Source: Paenibacillus sp. DMB20 (GTDB taxonomy: Bacteria > Bacillota > Bacilli > Paenibacillales > Paenibacillaceae). Taken from it: DNA of 64,000 nucleotides. Under the pieces are notes generated by a model. The model did not search any database. It saw only the letters and a list, made by a program, of their open reading frames with translations, and was not told the DNA's origin. The translations under genes were made by a program, and so were the position numbers. This document shows, one piece after another, positions 24,688-34,920 of this stretch. The stretch is taken from positions 1 through 64,000 of the forward strand of contig NZ_LAZU01000054.1 of the NCBI RefSeq assembly GCF_000987955.1, read 5' to 3'. Position 1 is the stretch's first letter. Every line of letters starts with the position of its first letter.

Positions 24688-25989
24688 TTGGGAGAACCGC
24701 AGACACGAACCGACAAGCCGAAAACCAGTTCGCATAAGCCCAAGTTGGCGATGCTGATGTCCGGTATTCCGGGGCTCGGGCAACTGTATAACCGGAGATA
24801 TATAAAGGGTTCATTATTTTTTATTCTATTTTTATCTTTCTTTTTCGTTTTCGCTGATTTTTTGAACATCGGGTATTGGGGGCTTTGGACGCTGGGCACG
24901 TTGCAAGGGGTCGACGACTCACGCTCCTTGCTCATTCAAGGCATTATTTCGGTCATATTGACCATTTTCTTTGTTATTTTCTACTGGTTTAACCTGACAG
25001 ACGCGCGCAATGACGCTTGGAAAATACGCGAAGGCTGGAAGGTAACGACGATTCGCGAAGGCTATAAGCAGGCATGGGATAAAGGGGTTCCTTATATATT
25101 CGTCGGGCCCGGCATTTTCATGGTTACGTTCGTGCTTATTTTGCCGCTACTTTTCATGGTTTCCTTGGCATTTACGAATTACAACATTTATAATTCGCCG
25201 CCCCGTCATTTGCTTGATTGGGTTGGGTTTGAAAATTTCAAAAACATTTTTTCCATTCCGATTTGGCGCAATACGTTCTTCTCCGTGCTGTCGTGGACGC
25301 TCGTATGGACATTTGTCGCATCGACGCTGCAGATTGCGCTCGCCCTGTTTTTGGCGGTGATCGTGAACGATAAGCGCGTCAAATTCAAAAAATTCATTCG
25401 GACGATGCTCATTCTGCCATGGGCCGTTCCTTCATTCGTATCCATTCTCGTGTTTGCCGCGATGTTCAATGATCAATTCGGCGCGGTGAACCGGCAAATA
25501 TTGGGCCCGCTGGGCTTGTCCATTCCGTGGATGTCCGATCCGCTATGGACGAAGGTAGCCATTATTATTATTCAAGTATGGCTGGGCTTCAGCTTTGTGT
25601 TCGCCTTGTTCACGGGGGTGCTCCAAAGTATATCAGGCGACTGGTACGAGGCGGCGGAGGTTGACGGAGCGAGCAAGTGGCAAAGATTCCGCTTCATTAC
25701 GCTCCCGCATGTCCTGTTCGCGACAGCTCCGCTGCTCATTATGCAATATACGGGCAATTTCAATAACTTCAACTTGATTTACTTGTTCAACCAAGGCGGT
25801 CCGCCGGTGCGGGGCCAGACGGCAGGATCGACGGATATCGTCATTTCATGGGTGTACAAGCTAACCTTTGAAACGTTGAACTACAACATGGCGGCCGTCA
25901 TTTCCATTATTCTGGGTCTGATTGTGGCAACCGTCGCCTTTTTCCAATTCAGGAGAACCCGATCGTTCAAGGAAGGGGGCAACATCTAA
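24688..25989 (+). CDS. Sugar ABC transporter permease (MalF-like)
   Basis: Membrane subunit of about 433 residues. The N-terminal stretch PGLGQLYNRRYIKGSLFF is a TM2-like segment typical of Bacillales MalF/GanP proteins, followed by a two-helix insert and the permease core beginning near residue 140. The coupling (EAA) motif reads EAAEVDGASKWQRFRFITLP. TTG 24688 is the best start, 10 bases after GAGGAGG; the frame is open from 24604 but that part overlaps the stem-loop. Its stop overlaps the ATG of the next gene by one base (TAATG). Confidence 0.9.
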   Translation: MGEPQTRTDKPKTSSHKPKLAMLMSGIPGLGQLYNRRYIKGSLFFILFLSFFFVFADFLNIGYWGLWTLGTLQGVDDSRSLLIQGIISVILTIFFVIFYWFNLTDARNDAWKIREGWKVTTIREGYKQAWDKGVPYIFVGPGIFMVTFVLILPLLFMVSLAFTNYNIYNSPPRHLLDWVGFENFKNIFSIPIWRNTFFSVLSWTLVWTFVASTLQIALALFLAVIVNDKRVKFKKFIRTMLILPWAVPSFVSILVFAAMFNDQFGAVNRQILGPLGLSIPWMSDPLWTKVAIIIIQVWLGFSFVFALFTGVLQSISGDWYEAAEVDGASKWQRFRFITLPHVLFATAPLLIMQYTGNFNNFNLIYLFNQGGPPVRGQTAGSTDIVISWVYKLTFETLNYNMAAVISIILGLIVATVAFFQFRRTRSFKEGGNI

Positions 25990-26831
25990 TGAGCACGAGA
26001 TGGAAATCGAGATTGGAGCTCACCGGCATTTACGCGTTCATTTTGTTTATGTTCGTCGTGATTGCGTATCCACTGGTATGGGCCATGGGCGTCTCGCTAA
26101 ATCCGGGGACCAGTTTATACAGTGCAAAAATAATTCCGGAGAACTGGTCGACGGAGCATTACTCTTGGTTGTTCTCCAGTCCGGACAGTCAATATGGGCT
26201 GTGGTACAAAAATACGCTGATTGTCGCCAGCTGGAAGACGGTGCTGTCGCTTATCGTGACGACGTTCCTGGCGTATGCGTTCTCGCGTTATAACTTTAGA
26301 GGGCGCAAGAACGGTCTGTACGCGCTTCTGCTGATCAAGATGTTCCCTGTATTGATGGGGATGGTCGCGATTTATATTTTGCTCAACCTCTTGGGGCTGC
26401 TGGATACGCTGGCCGGCTTGATTCTGGTCTACGTCGGATCGTCGATTCCAATGCATGCGTTTTTGATCAAAGGTTATTTCGACACGATCCCGCGGGATTT
26501 GGACGAGTCGGCCAAGATTGACGGAGCGGGCCATTTCCGGATTTTCTTCCAGATTATTTTGCCGCTGGCGAAGCCGATTCTAGCCGTGGTTGCCTTGTTC
26601 AATTTTATGACGCCGTTCATGGACTTCCTGCTGCCGCGGATCGTCATTCGAAGCTCGGAGAACTACACACTCGCCGTCGGCTTGTTCAACCTGGTCAATC
26701 AGGAATTCAGCAACAATTTCACCCGGTTCGCAGCGGGATCGATGCTTATCGCCATTCCGATTGCCGTGGTGTTCCTGTTCCTGCAGCGTTTCCTTATTTC
26801 CGGGTTGACTGCGGGGGCAACGAAAACATAG
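25989..26831 (+). CDS. Sugar ABC transporter permease (MalG-like)
   Basis: Second membrane subunit, 280 residues, six predicted segments. The EAA coupling motif is DESAKIDGAGHFRIFFQIIL (about residues 170-189), and the C-terminus ends FLQRFLISGLTAGATK as in MalG/GanQ proteins. Translation is coupled to the MalF-like gene by a TAATG overlap. Together with the binding protein it makes a three-gene importer without its own ATPase. Confidence 0.92.
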   Translation: MSTRWKSRLELTGIYAFILFMFVVIAYPLVWAMGVSLNPGTSLYSAKIIPENWSTEHYSWLFSSPDSQYGLWYKNTLIVASWKTVLSLIVTTFLAYAFSRYNFRGRKNGLYALLLIKMFPVLMGMVAIYILLNLLGLLDTLAGLILVYVGSSIPMHAFLIKGYFDTIPRDLDESAKIDGAGHFRIFFQIILPLAKPILAVVALFNFMTPFMDFLLPRIVIRSSENYTLAVGLFNLVNQEFSNNFTRFAAGSMLIAIPIAVVFLFLQRFLISGLTAGATKT

Positions 26832-26913
26832 GGAAGCGAGCAAGAGTTAGAACCTGCGGGAGTTTATATGTACAAATTAGATTAGAACAGTAGTGACGAG
26901 AGGGGGAGACACG

Positions 26914-27621
26914 GTGACAAGCCCGTGGACGTTGGACACGGCAAGCATATGTCTGCGATTGCTTCTTGCGCTTGTGCTTGGAGGCATTATCGGCTTCGAG
27001 CGGGAGATGAATCAGCATGCTGCCGGATTCCGCACCAATATTTTGGTATGCATCGGCTCTTCGCTCATTATGCTGCTGTCCATCTATGGCTTCAACGCCT
27101 TCATCGATGAGCCGAATGTCCGGATCGATCCGGCCCGTCTGGCGGCACAGGTCATCAGCGGCATTGGCTTCCTCGGCGCGGGGACGATTATTCGAACAGG
27201 CATGTCCGTCAAAGGACTGACTACGGCCGCTACGCTCTGGGTAATGGCCGCGATAGGACTCGCGGTAGGCGCAGGATTTTATCTCCCGGCCATTTTGACC
27301 TGCGGGCTCGTATTCGTCTCCTTGCAGGTACTGAACAAAATCGAGCTTCGTTATCTGGTAGCAAATAAGGCACTATTGGTAGAAGTAACCTGCTCCGGAG
27401 GCCCGGATACGCTAGGTACGATTTCGAAACAGCTGATTGCGGAGCGGGTGGAGATCCGGAACATGAACGTGGCCGATGCGGAGTCGCCGGAACCGATGGA
27501 AGAGGCAGCTCCGCCGCTACAGATGACGATCACAATTGTGATGCCGAAAAAAAAGCCGATGAGTGATCTAGTCGAGCGCTTGAAGGCGATACCGGGCGTG
27601 ACTGCTGTAAAAATAGAGTGA
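26914..27621 (+). CDS. MgtC/SapB-family membrane protein
   Basis: A 235-residue protein with four to five N-terminal membrane segments and a cytoplasmic C-terminal ACT-like domain from about residue 150. Family signatures are LVLGGIIGFERE (about residues 16-27), FRTNILVCIGSSLIML and SGIGFLGAGTIIR. MgtC proteins help bacteria cope with low magnesium and act on ATP synthase in Salmonella; the soil homologues have no proven role. GTG 26914 follows AGGGGGAG by 6 bases; GTG 26893 is an alternative. It lies 82 bases after the importer on the same strand and precedes a terminator, so it may belong to the sugar locus. Confidence 0.88.
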   Translation: MTSPWTLDTASICLRLLLALVLGGIIGFEREMNQHAAGFRTNILVCIGSSLIMLLSIYGFNAFIDEPNVRIDPARLAAQVISGIGFLGAGTIIRTGMSVKGLTTAATLWVMAAIGLAVGAGFYLPAILTCGLVFVSLQVLNKIELRYLVANKALLVEVTCSGGPDTLGTISKQLIAERVEIRNMNVADAESPEPMEEAAPPLQMTITIVMPKKKPMSDLVERLKAIPGVTAVKIE

Positions 27622-27660
27622 CGTTTGGATGAAAGGGAATTGAATGGAAGCTGGGAATGG

Positions 27661-27692
27661 AGAGAGGGCGGAAAATCCGCCCTCTCTTTTTA
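27661..27692 (+). terminator. Rho-independent terminator between mgtC-like and lacI genes
   Basis: GAGAGGGCGGA pairs with TCCGCCCTCTC across AAA, then five T residues. It can serve both convergent genes on the plus side. Confidence 0.88.
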
Positions 27693-27702
27693 TATATGGG
27701 AT

Positions 27703-28737
27703 TCAAGAATGTCTTGCTCGTTGGGTCGATTGGCGCACGATAAGCTCGGATGGCAGCGTTACCGTCTTGTTCTTATTAATGCGCTCAGGGTCGTCCATCA
27801 GTTCGATGAGCATTTCCAGGGCTTCTAGGCCGAGATGCTCCCCTCGTATGGTCGTGCAGCTGATCGATGGAGAGATTTTGCTCAGAAAGGCGGCATCGTT
27901 GAAGCCGATGATGCCGATATCTTCCGGAACGCGCAAATTGCGATCCCGGCAATACTTCAATACACCGAGTGCCAACACGCTGTCCGCGGCGATAATCGCA
28001 TCGAATGATCCACCCCCGGAGCCGTATTCATCTAGAGCGGCAATCATGTCCGCTTCTTCCGAACCGCACAAGACAACGCCCTCGTCTCCCGCTTCAAGGC
28101 CGTTGCTATGCAGCGCTTGCTTGTACCCCGCGATGCGGTCAAGCACGACATCAACGTCCAGACTCTCGGTCAGGAACACGATGCGACGGTACCCCTCGTC
28201 CAGCAAATGCTGGGTCGTGACATACCCATCCCGGAAATTGTCGCTATGGATGCAAAAAACATTGTGCAGCAGGCTGCGACCGATCATGACGAATGGAATG
28301 GAATGCTGCTGCAGGCTTTGAATCAGCGAGCTTTTGTCCGCCGACATAACGCCGGATAAAATAAAGCCATTCACTCTTTTGTTCCGGTATAGCGCCAAGC
28401 ATTTCTCGATTTGTTGATCGACAGAGCGAAAGGCGGAAATCTGCAAGTCATATCCGTATTTTTGAGTAGCGTTGGATAAACCAAGGAGCACATTGGAATA
28501 GTACGGATTCCCGAAAATTTCGCTAGGTTCACGTGCGATTGTATAGCAGATGGTACGGGATTCGGCCCCCGGAGCGTTCGGCTTCGCCTTGGGGCTCGGC
28601 ACGTACCCTAGCTCCCGTATCGCTTTCTGCACTTTTTCATTAACTTCGGAGGATGTGTTTCCTTTACCCGTAAGAACCCGCGATACGGTCGCCGGCGATA
28701 CACCCGCTGTACGTGCTATATCTCTTACCGTTGGCAA
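27703..28737 (-). CDS. LacI-family transcriptional regulator (second paralogue)
   Basis: Repressor of 344 residues: helix-turn-helix TVRDIARTAGVSPATVSRV, hinge LGYVPSP, then the sugar-binding sensor. TTG 28737 follows GAGGAGG on the minus strand. By eye about half of its sensor residues match those of the regulator at 20838, and both share IARE/IARN, IFGNP, the QIEKCL stretch and GFIL-G--SADK. It closes the sugar locus on the opposite strand. Two related sensors around one transporter suggest that they see related ligands or form a cross-regulated pair. Confidence 0.93.
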   Translation of the reverse strand: MPTVRDIARTAGVSPATVSRVLTGKGNTSSEVNEKVQKAIRELGYVPSPKAKPNAPGAESRTICYTIAREPSEIFGNPYYSNVLLGLSNATQKYGYDLQISAFRSVDQQIEKCLALYRNKRVNGFILSGVMSADKSSLIQSLQQHSIPFVMIGRSLLHNVFCIHSDNFRDGYVTTQHLLDEGYRRIVFLTESLDVDVVLDRIAGYKQALHSNGLEAGDEGVVLCGSEEADMIAALDEYGSGGGSFDAIIAADSVLALGVLKYCRDRNLRVPEDIGIIGFNDAAFLSKISPSISCTTIRGEHLGLEALEMLIELMDDPERINKNKTVTLPSELIVRQSTQRARHS

Positions 28738-28800
28738 GTCCCCGCCTCCTCTTCTACGGAATCATAATAATCGCATTGCCTCTTTTTGGATCATCATTTT

Positions 28801-28830
28801 ATAATACGACGAAAACGACCGGTAATTCAA
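28801..28830 (-). promoter_or_regulatory. Promoter of the second lacI gene
   Basis: On the minus strand TTGAAT (28830-28825), 18-base spacer, TATTAT (28806-28801), about 64 bases before the TTG start. The remaining stretch 28831-29135 shows no gene and no repeat that I recognise. Confidence 0.5.
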
Positions 28831-29135
28831 CACGGAGACAAGTAAAAAGCCGCCGTATGAGCAGGCCGATACGAGCAGCTTGTTGATGCAATGAGTTTAT
28901 AGCATGATGATGGAATCACTTAGCTGCGAAGCACTCTATCGATAATCGAAATGGTTGCCGTAACATTCGCGAACGGCCCCTTAAACTCGATATGCATGCA
29001 TTTCGAAGGATAAGAATCGTATCTTTATCATATCTGATTTCCAGTTAAAAATCAAAGATGGTCAAACTTTTATTGTTGAATTCTCCAAGCTCTAGTGGTG
29101 AGATAATTAATCGCTGGTTGTTTATATTAATTCTC

Positions 29136-29160
29136 GGCTTATATTTGTCACAAAAAACGC
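29136..29160. repeat. Copy of the dispersed GGCTTATATTTCTCGC motif
   Basis: GGCTTATATTTGTCACAAAAAACGC; related copies stand at 12017-12040 (GGCTTATATTTCTCGCAAAAACGC) and 36114-36131 (GGCTAATATTTCTCGCGG). Two of the three run into an AACGC-starting hairpin. Confidence 0.45.
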
Positions 29161-29190
29161 TATCGTCCATAGAGAAGGACGATAGCGTTT
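29151..29190 (-). terminator. Rho-independent terminator of sodA
   Basis: Read on the minus strand, AAACGCTATCGTCC pairs perfectly with GGACGATAGCGTTT and is followed by T residues. Confidence 0.85.
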
Positions 29191-29219
29191 CTACAATTAA
29201 ATATGGTTTTAAGCGGCAA

Positions 29220-29828
29220 TTATTTCGCGTTGTCGTAACGTTTGCCGACTTCTTCCCAGTTTACAACATTCCAGAAAGCGGAGATGTAATCAGGGCGTTT
29301 GTTTTGATATTTCAGGTAGTAAGCATGCTCCCAAACGTCCAATCCAAGGAGAGGCGTTTGACCTTCCATGATCGGGCTGTCTTGGTTAGGAGTGCTGGTT
29401 ACAGCCAGTTTGCCGTCTTTCAACACGAGCCATGCCCAACCGCTGCCGAAACGGGTTGTGGCCGCTTTGGCGAAATCTTCCTTGAACTTGTCGAAGCCGC
29501 CAAGCTCGCTGTTGATCGCTTCAGCCAATGCGCCGGCAGGAGCTCCGCCGCCGTTCGGTCCGATGATTTCCCAGAAAAGGGAGTGGTTTGCATGGCCGCC
29601 GCCGTTATTGCGGACAGCGGTGCGAATGCTTTCCGGAACAGCATCGAGGTTGCCGATCAGCTCTTCCAGGGATTTGTTCTGCAGTTCAGGAGCGTTCTCA
29701 AGAGCTGCATTCAAATTGGTAACGTAGGTGTTATGGTGGCGGTCATGGTGAATCTCCATCGTCTGTGCGTCGATGTGAGGCTCGAGCGCGTCGTTTGCGT
29801 AAGGAAGCGGTGGTAATTGAAATGCCAT
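29220..29828 (-). CDS. sodA: Manganese superoxide dismutase
   Basis: Converts superoxide to oxygen and hydrogen peroxide in the cytoplasm. The 202-residue protein has all four metal ligands: His in MEIHHDRHHNTYV (about residues 25-37), His in NHSLFWEII, and Asp plus His in DVWEHAYYLKY near residue 165. GGGAPAG and the two-domain layout are standard for Fe/Mn enzymes; the residue pattern looks Mn-type as in Bacillus SodA. An AGGAGG-like site precedes ATG 29828. Single gene with its own terminator. A second superoxide dismutase of unusual build is at 40719. Confidence 0.96.
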   Translation of the reverse strand: MAFQLPPLPYANDALEPHIDAQTMEIHHDRHHNTYVTNLNAALENAPELQNKSLEELIGNLDAVPESIRTAVRNNGGGHANHSLFWEIIGPNGGGAPAGALAEAINSELGGFDKFKEDFAKAATTRFGSGWAWLVLKDGKLAVTSTPNQDSPIMEGQTPLLGLDVWEHAYYLKYQNKRPDYISAFWNVVNWEEVGKRYDNAK

Positions 29829-30012
29829 AATGAAAATACCTCCTGTGAAATTAGTTTTTTGGTTATGATCAAAGGATCTTCCAGGAACGGGAAGCCTTTA
29901 TCACCCGAGAAAAATCATATGTAATTCGGCTACACTACATATATTAAACCGTTTTGGGGGATTAAATCAACATTTATGTTTGAAAAGTCTGAATCGAATC
30001 CGTTTACGGCCC

Positions 30013-30062
30013 GAAAACTTTATGACGAACCTGAAAACTTTATGACGAACCTGAAAACTTTA
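30013..30062. repeat. 20-bp direct tandem repeat, two and a half copies
   Basis: The unit GAAAACTTTATGACGAACCT occurs at 30013-30032 and 30033-30052 with a partial third copy to 30062. It lies about 100 bases before the start of the secreted-protein gene. The rest of 29829-30164 holds the sodA upstream region and no gene. Confidence 0.85.
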
Positions 30063-30164
30063 GAGGCGGATTTTTCGTTACAATGATATCCATAAACAAC
30101 CAATCTACGAACCTAACCATGGAATCTGGATATGGCGAGGCAAGAAAGGAGCATTTCCATCCTA

Positions 30165-32746
30165 ATGAATAAGAAAACGGTCAAAGCGACAGCGATTTTG
30201 CTGGCTACGATCTTGGCTTCCGCACCGCAAGCCGTTTCGGCGGCCGGTAAGACGGAATTGCCGCAAAACGCGAGGTCCACGGCTCCCAAAACATCGCATC
30301 AGGCCTGGAAAATAGGGCTTGGCAACGGCGTCACCGCAACCCTAGAGCAAGCGGACGTATGGCAGCAGAACGGCGGTCATGTAGTTATATTTACCCTGAA
30401 TTATAAAAACGGGGGCAAGAGCGGGGCGCGGCTCATGTCGTATTTCCCGAAAGTGGCGCAGCCGGAGGCGGCGTAATCGGAGCGAATCCGATTACCCGCG
30501 ATCTTGCAAAAAAAAGAGTTGAGCCCGGCCAAAGCCTTAGCGTAACCTACTATGCCAAGCTCGGCACGGACTCCTTATCCGGCATAAAGTTGGCCATGGA
30601 CGTATGGAACCCGAAAGTGAAAGGGTACCTCCAGCGCGTGGGAACGTACCGTTTGCCATCCCATTCTCCGGCCGCGGCCGCAGGAACGAAAACGAAACTG
30701 ACGCTGGGCGGAACCCCGCTGACCGTTCAGGCGGAATCGGTGGAGATGGTCAAGGTCAACGGCAAAGTCATAGCCAAGGTAGGTTTGTCCATTACGAACC
30801 ATGGCGGAAGAGCGTGGACGGACAATGGTTACGACCCGTATATGGTGACGGATAGCGGCACTTCCTTCCCTCTCCGACCGGAAACGGGAAAAACAGGGGC
30901 ATCCGTTCAGCCGAAAGAAAAAAAACGGGTTTATTACATAGCTGAAATTCCTTCATATCTGAAGGCGGCCGAATTCCGCTTTTTATGGACCGAAAACGAC
31001 GATACGCTGAAGCTGGCGCTGCCTGCCGCCTCGTTCAAGCTGCCCGCAGCCAGAGATCCTAAGTGGGATATCGAACCGGGTAAAACCAAAACGCTGATGC
31101 TGAAGGGAAATCGCGTCGAAGCCAGGATAAGCCAAGCTTCGCTGCGGGCATCCGGGGATCAGGCCATTTGGAACATCGAGATGGCTTTCAAGAACAATGG
31201 CAATAAACTTGTGGAGATTCCGGGGTACGAGTTTGCGATCAAAGCCTCGGAAGGCTCCTTCTACCCTTACATTCCGGCCGACAAAACGACATTTTCGCTG
31301 AGGCCCGGGGAGGAGAAAGCCATTCCGATGGAAATCTCCGTCCCGCTTCATCTCAAGCAGGACCTGTTGAAGCTGCAAATGCTTGAGCCCTCCGGTACCG
31401 GCCTTCCGGCCAAACAACCGGCTGGCGATTCGGATGAACCCGGCAGCTCTCCGACGGCAGATGCCCAGGATCCCGTGATTCTGCCGCTCGCTTATTTTGG
31501 GATACCATATCAAACGGAACGCAAAGCATCGATCGGCGTGGAGTATCCCGCGCAGACGGCCAAGGGATTCGCCTACACGCTGGAATCCATCCAGCGGTTG
31601 CCATGGCAGGATACGGATCTTATTGTTGCCAAGCTGCGCTTGCGCAATACCCACGAATCCAATTCCCAGCCGCTGCCCGAGCTTAAAGCAAACGTCCGGG
31701 CGGACGAAAAGACGCTGCTGTCCGGTTCCGAAGTGATTGCGGACGAGCAGGATTCCCTGATTGCTCCGGGGGCGTCGACAGAGGTGTACGTGATGGCCCG
31801 GGTTCCTTATACGAAAAATGTCAACTCGCTCCGCTTTGAGTTATATACCCAGAAAGAAAAAGAAACTGCCAAAGCTTCGTTCCTGACCCTGACCACTTCG
31901 GGAACGACGCAGTCGATCGATGTTTTGGAGAAAGGCAAACCCTATTCCGTCACGGTCGCGGGAAAACGCGCAGAAGCACAGGAACGGCGGACGATCGTTT
32001 ACGAGGGCGCGGATTCCGATGTCGTCTATACCGAACTGACGCTGACCAGCAGCGAGCAGCGCCGGGTCCAGGCCGCGCGGCTCAAAGGATATTTCCAGAG
32101 CGCGGAAGGAAAAATCTACGAAGCCGACACGATCCAGCCGGACACCGCGCTTCAGCCGGGGGCCAAGCAGCTGGTGGTCTTTTGGGCAAGGGTGCCCAAA
32201 GGGGAGTCCAGCGACATGGGGCTTGCTCTGGGCACCGCGATGTCCGGAAGCAAGCTTGCTGAACCGGGCAAAGACATGACCGGAATTCTTGGCGTTAAGA
32301 AAATAATGCTGAATCCGGTCAGACCGGCCATAAACCGCGAGTTGAAGAACCTGGACTGGTATCCTTACAGCGTGTCCGTTACCAAAGCGACGGGCCGTCT
32401 TCAGGAAGGCAGCTCCACGATTTCGATGAGCGTTACGTTTGACGTAAAACGCAGCGACAGCATTACTACGTCAGCCGATACCGGCCACAAACTGGTGTTG
32501 GTCATCAGAGACATTTTTGATCAGACGCAAGAGCGTACGCTAACGCCGGGCACGGATATTCAGGTTCCGGGCACGCGGACGGTCTCATTCGAACTGACGG
32601 ACGAGCTGTATAAACAGCTCCGAAGCGGCGGGTTTAATTTGACCCTCGTCGATGAGTTCCAGAATGAGCGGATGACGCTCGGCAGCCAAAGCTTTAATCT
32701 GACGGTCCAGTTGAACAAGGATCCGTATGAGGAGAGACAAAATTAA
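30165..32746 (+). CDS. Large secreted multi-domain protein of an ABC-exporter locus, frame-interrupted
   Basis: Exported protein of about 860 residues with a clear signal peptide (KKTVKATAILLATILASAPQAVSA). The rest is built of roughly six beta-rich domains of 110-150 residues that share a pattern such as 'V-A-(L)-(I)-----G-(W)-(I)-(L)-F-NNG' followed by 'L-PGEEK-I-(M)-V', so they look like repeated Ig-like folds. No enzyme motif is seen. The frame breaks at about 30464; one more G gives QPGGGVIGANPITRDLAKK. ATG 30165 is chosen because the signal peptide begins there. Its stop lies 22 bases before the ATPase gene, placing it first in an operon with a MacAB-like exporter. Confidence 0.7.
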
Positions 32747-32768
32747 GGACGAGAGAGGAAACGCGAAC

Positions 32769-33542
32769 ATGCTGCGTTTGGAAAATGTATCGCACAGCTT
32801 TAAAAACGGCGGAGAAGTGTTAAAGGTGCTTCACAACATTCAATTTGAAGTTCATAAGGGGGAGATGATCGCTCTCCTCGGAAGCTCCGGGTCGGGCAAG
32901 TCTACTCTGCTCAACTTGATGGCAGGGCTGATGAAACCGACGGAAGGCCATATTTATATTGCGGATCAGGATATCGTCAAATTCGGGGAAAACAAACTCG
33001 CCGTATTTCGGCGAAAGCACATCGGTTTTATTTTTCAGGCCTATGAACTCATCCCCACGCTAACGGTCCGGGAAAACGTGGAGCTTCCGCTCGTTTTCCA
33101 ATCCGTTTCACCGTCCAAAAGGCGCAAGAAAGCGATGGAGCTTCTTGAAATGACGGGGATCGGCGACAAGGCCAAGCTGTACCCGGCACAGTTGTCCGGC
33201 GGGCAGCAGCAGCGCGTCAGCATTGCGCGTTCGCTGATCACCGAACCCTCCGTTATTTTTGCGGACGAGCCGACGGGAAATCTGGATACCAAAACGGAAG
33301 AGGAAATTATCCGTATTTTGATGAACCTCAACCAGTCCATGAAAACGACCTTCGTCATCGTAACCCATGAGATGGAAGTCGCCGCTCAGATGGAGAAAAC
33401 GATCATGCTCCGGGACGGTTATCTGGTGCGGCCGGAGGACGGCAAGACTTCAAAGACAGGCCGTGAGGCACAGGCTGCCGTGCCGGTTCTTTCCGGCGCC
33501 GGCGCCCCGGCCAATTCGGAGGAGGCAGGTGAGGGGAACTGA
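32769..33542 (+). CDS. ABC transporter ATPase (MacB/LolD/YknY type)
   Basis: ATPase of 257 residues with Walker A GSSGSGKSTL, Q-loop IFQAYEL, signature LSGGQQQR, Walker B VIFADEPTGNLD and H-loop VTHEME. These match the LolD/MacB/YknY subfamily whose partners are FtsX-like permeases. ATG 32769 follows GAGAGGA; the frame is open from 32727 but that part overlaps the preceding gene's end. A short acidic/alanine-rich tail is unusual for the family. Its stop touches the permease gene. Confidence 0.92.
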   Translation: MLRLENVSHSFKNGGEVLKVLHNIQFEVHKGEMIALLGSSGSGKSTLLNLMAGLMKPTEGHIYIADQDIVKFGENKLAVFRRKHIGFIFQAYELIPTLTVRENVELPLVFQSVSPSKRRKKAMELLEMTGIGDKAKLYPAQLSGGQQQRVSIARSLITEPSVIFADEPTGNLDTKTEEEIIRILMNLNQSMKTTFVIVTHEMEVAAQMEKTIMLRDGYLVRPEDGKTSKTGREAQAAVPVLSGAGAPANSEEAGEGN

Positions 33543-33556
33543 GACTATTAGACAGC

Positions 33557-34884
33557 ATGCGGTTGGCATGGGGACAGATCAAACGCCGTAAAGTGGTGAC
33601 GGCCCTATGCATGACCGGTATTTCGATCGGCTGTGCGGCGATCATCGTAGCGATCAGCATCGGGAACGGCGCACAGGGTTATTTGGAGAAAGAGATCATT
33701 GGCGGCATGAAACTTGATGAAATTACCGTGTCGCCCCAAGGCTCAAGCGGACCCGGAGAGGGCGGCCCGTCTGCCGGAGGGGAGCGGGGAATGCTCACGG
33801 ACGATAAGGTTCAAGTGATCAAGGGTTTTAAGCATGTCAAATCCGTCATCGCCACCAAGCAAGTTGGTCATTTCAGGACCAGTTCGTCCGATAATTTGGT
33901 GAACGATGGAATTGAACTCGTAGCCGTGGATTTGTCGCAGCTCAAACAGCAGGGAAACAAGTTTACGCAGGGCGGTCCTCTGGAACAGATTGGCGCGTGG
34001 TGCTCAATTATGGAGCCACGACGGGCTGGAAGGATGCCGAGACAAGCGAAAGACTGAACAATATGATTAATACCGATCCCAATAATCCGAAGCTGTGGGA
34101 GGAGTTTCAAAAGTATGAAAGCATAGTTTCGGAAATGGTCGGAAAAAACATCCAAATGGAGCGGATGGAGAACGATAAGAAAGTGCTCAGCCCGCAGCTT
34201 TATGTAGGGGGCTCACTGGATGTCCCTAAGGGACAAGACGCCCAGTTTGCGTTCTATGACCGCAAGGCTTATGTTTCCTTCGAAACGGCCGAATGGCTCA
34301 AAGACAGCCTGAGTCCGCAAGAGGGGGCCGCTCCGAAACAGCGGGTGTACGATACCCTTACGGTCAAAGTGGACGATATTCAAAACATTAAACCGCTTGA
34401 GGAACTGATTATGAAGCTTTCGCTGAATGCGAGCGACAATCTGGCCATGCGCGACGAGATTGCCTCCCAATTGAACACCTTCAAGGCGATCGCGCTCGGC
34501 GTCGGCATATTCATTCTGCTATTGGCCTCCATATCCATCATTGTAGCCATGACGATGTCTACGCATCAGCGCCGGCGGCAAATCGGCATTATGAAGGTTC
34601 TTGGGGCCAATATGCCGCAAATCGGCACCATGTTCATCGCGGAAGCCAGCCTGCTCGGTTTTTTGGGCGGTTTGCTTGGCATCGCGTTCGCTTTTTTGAT
34701 CATCAACGGGTTGAATTCATTCATTACGGCTTCCGCGGGCATGTCCGGGCTGCAGATTGAAGTTACGCCCAACACGCTGCCGATCGGTATCGCATTCGCC
34801 GTGATGACGGGGATTTTCTCGGGCATTTACCCGGCGATCAGCGCCGCAAGAACCAATGCGCTGCTCGCGATCAAACGGGATTAG
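33557..34884 (+). CDS. MacB/FtsX-like ABC permease, frame-interrupted
   Basis: Membrane partner of the preceding ATPase: one N-terminal segment (VVTALCMTGISIGCAAIIVAI), a large extracellular domain, and three C-terminal segments in the FtsX fold (IALGVGIFILLLASISIIVAM onward). The frame breaks near 33994 inside the extracellular domain; one extra C gives IGRVVLNYGATTGWKD. The best family start would be LRLLDSMRLAWGQ from CTG 33539, immediately after the ribosome site GAGGCAGGTGAGGGG and overlapping the ATPase stop as CTGA; the first ATG is 33557. A damaged ATGA overlap is possible. Confidence 0.85.
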
Positions 34885-34920
34885 AATTATGGATTAGCAT
34901 CGGAAAGGAAGCTAAATCGG

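Noticed and set aside
29058..29816. 252-codon plus-strand frame over sodA
   Set aside because: Antisense of sodA; also begins inside its terminator.
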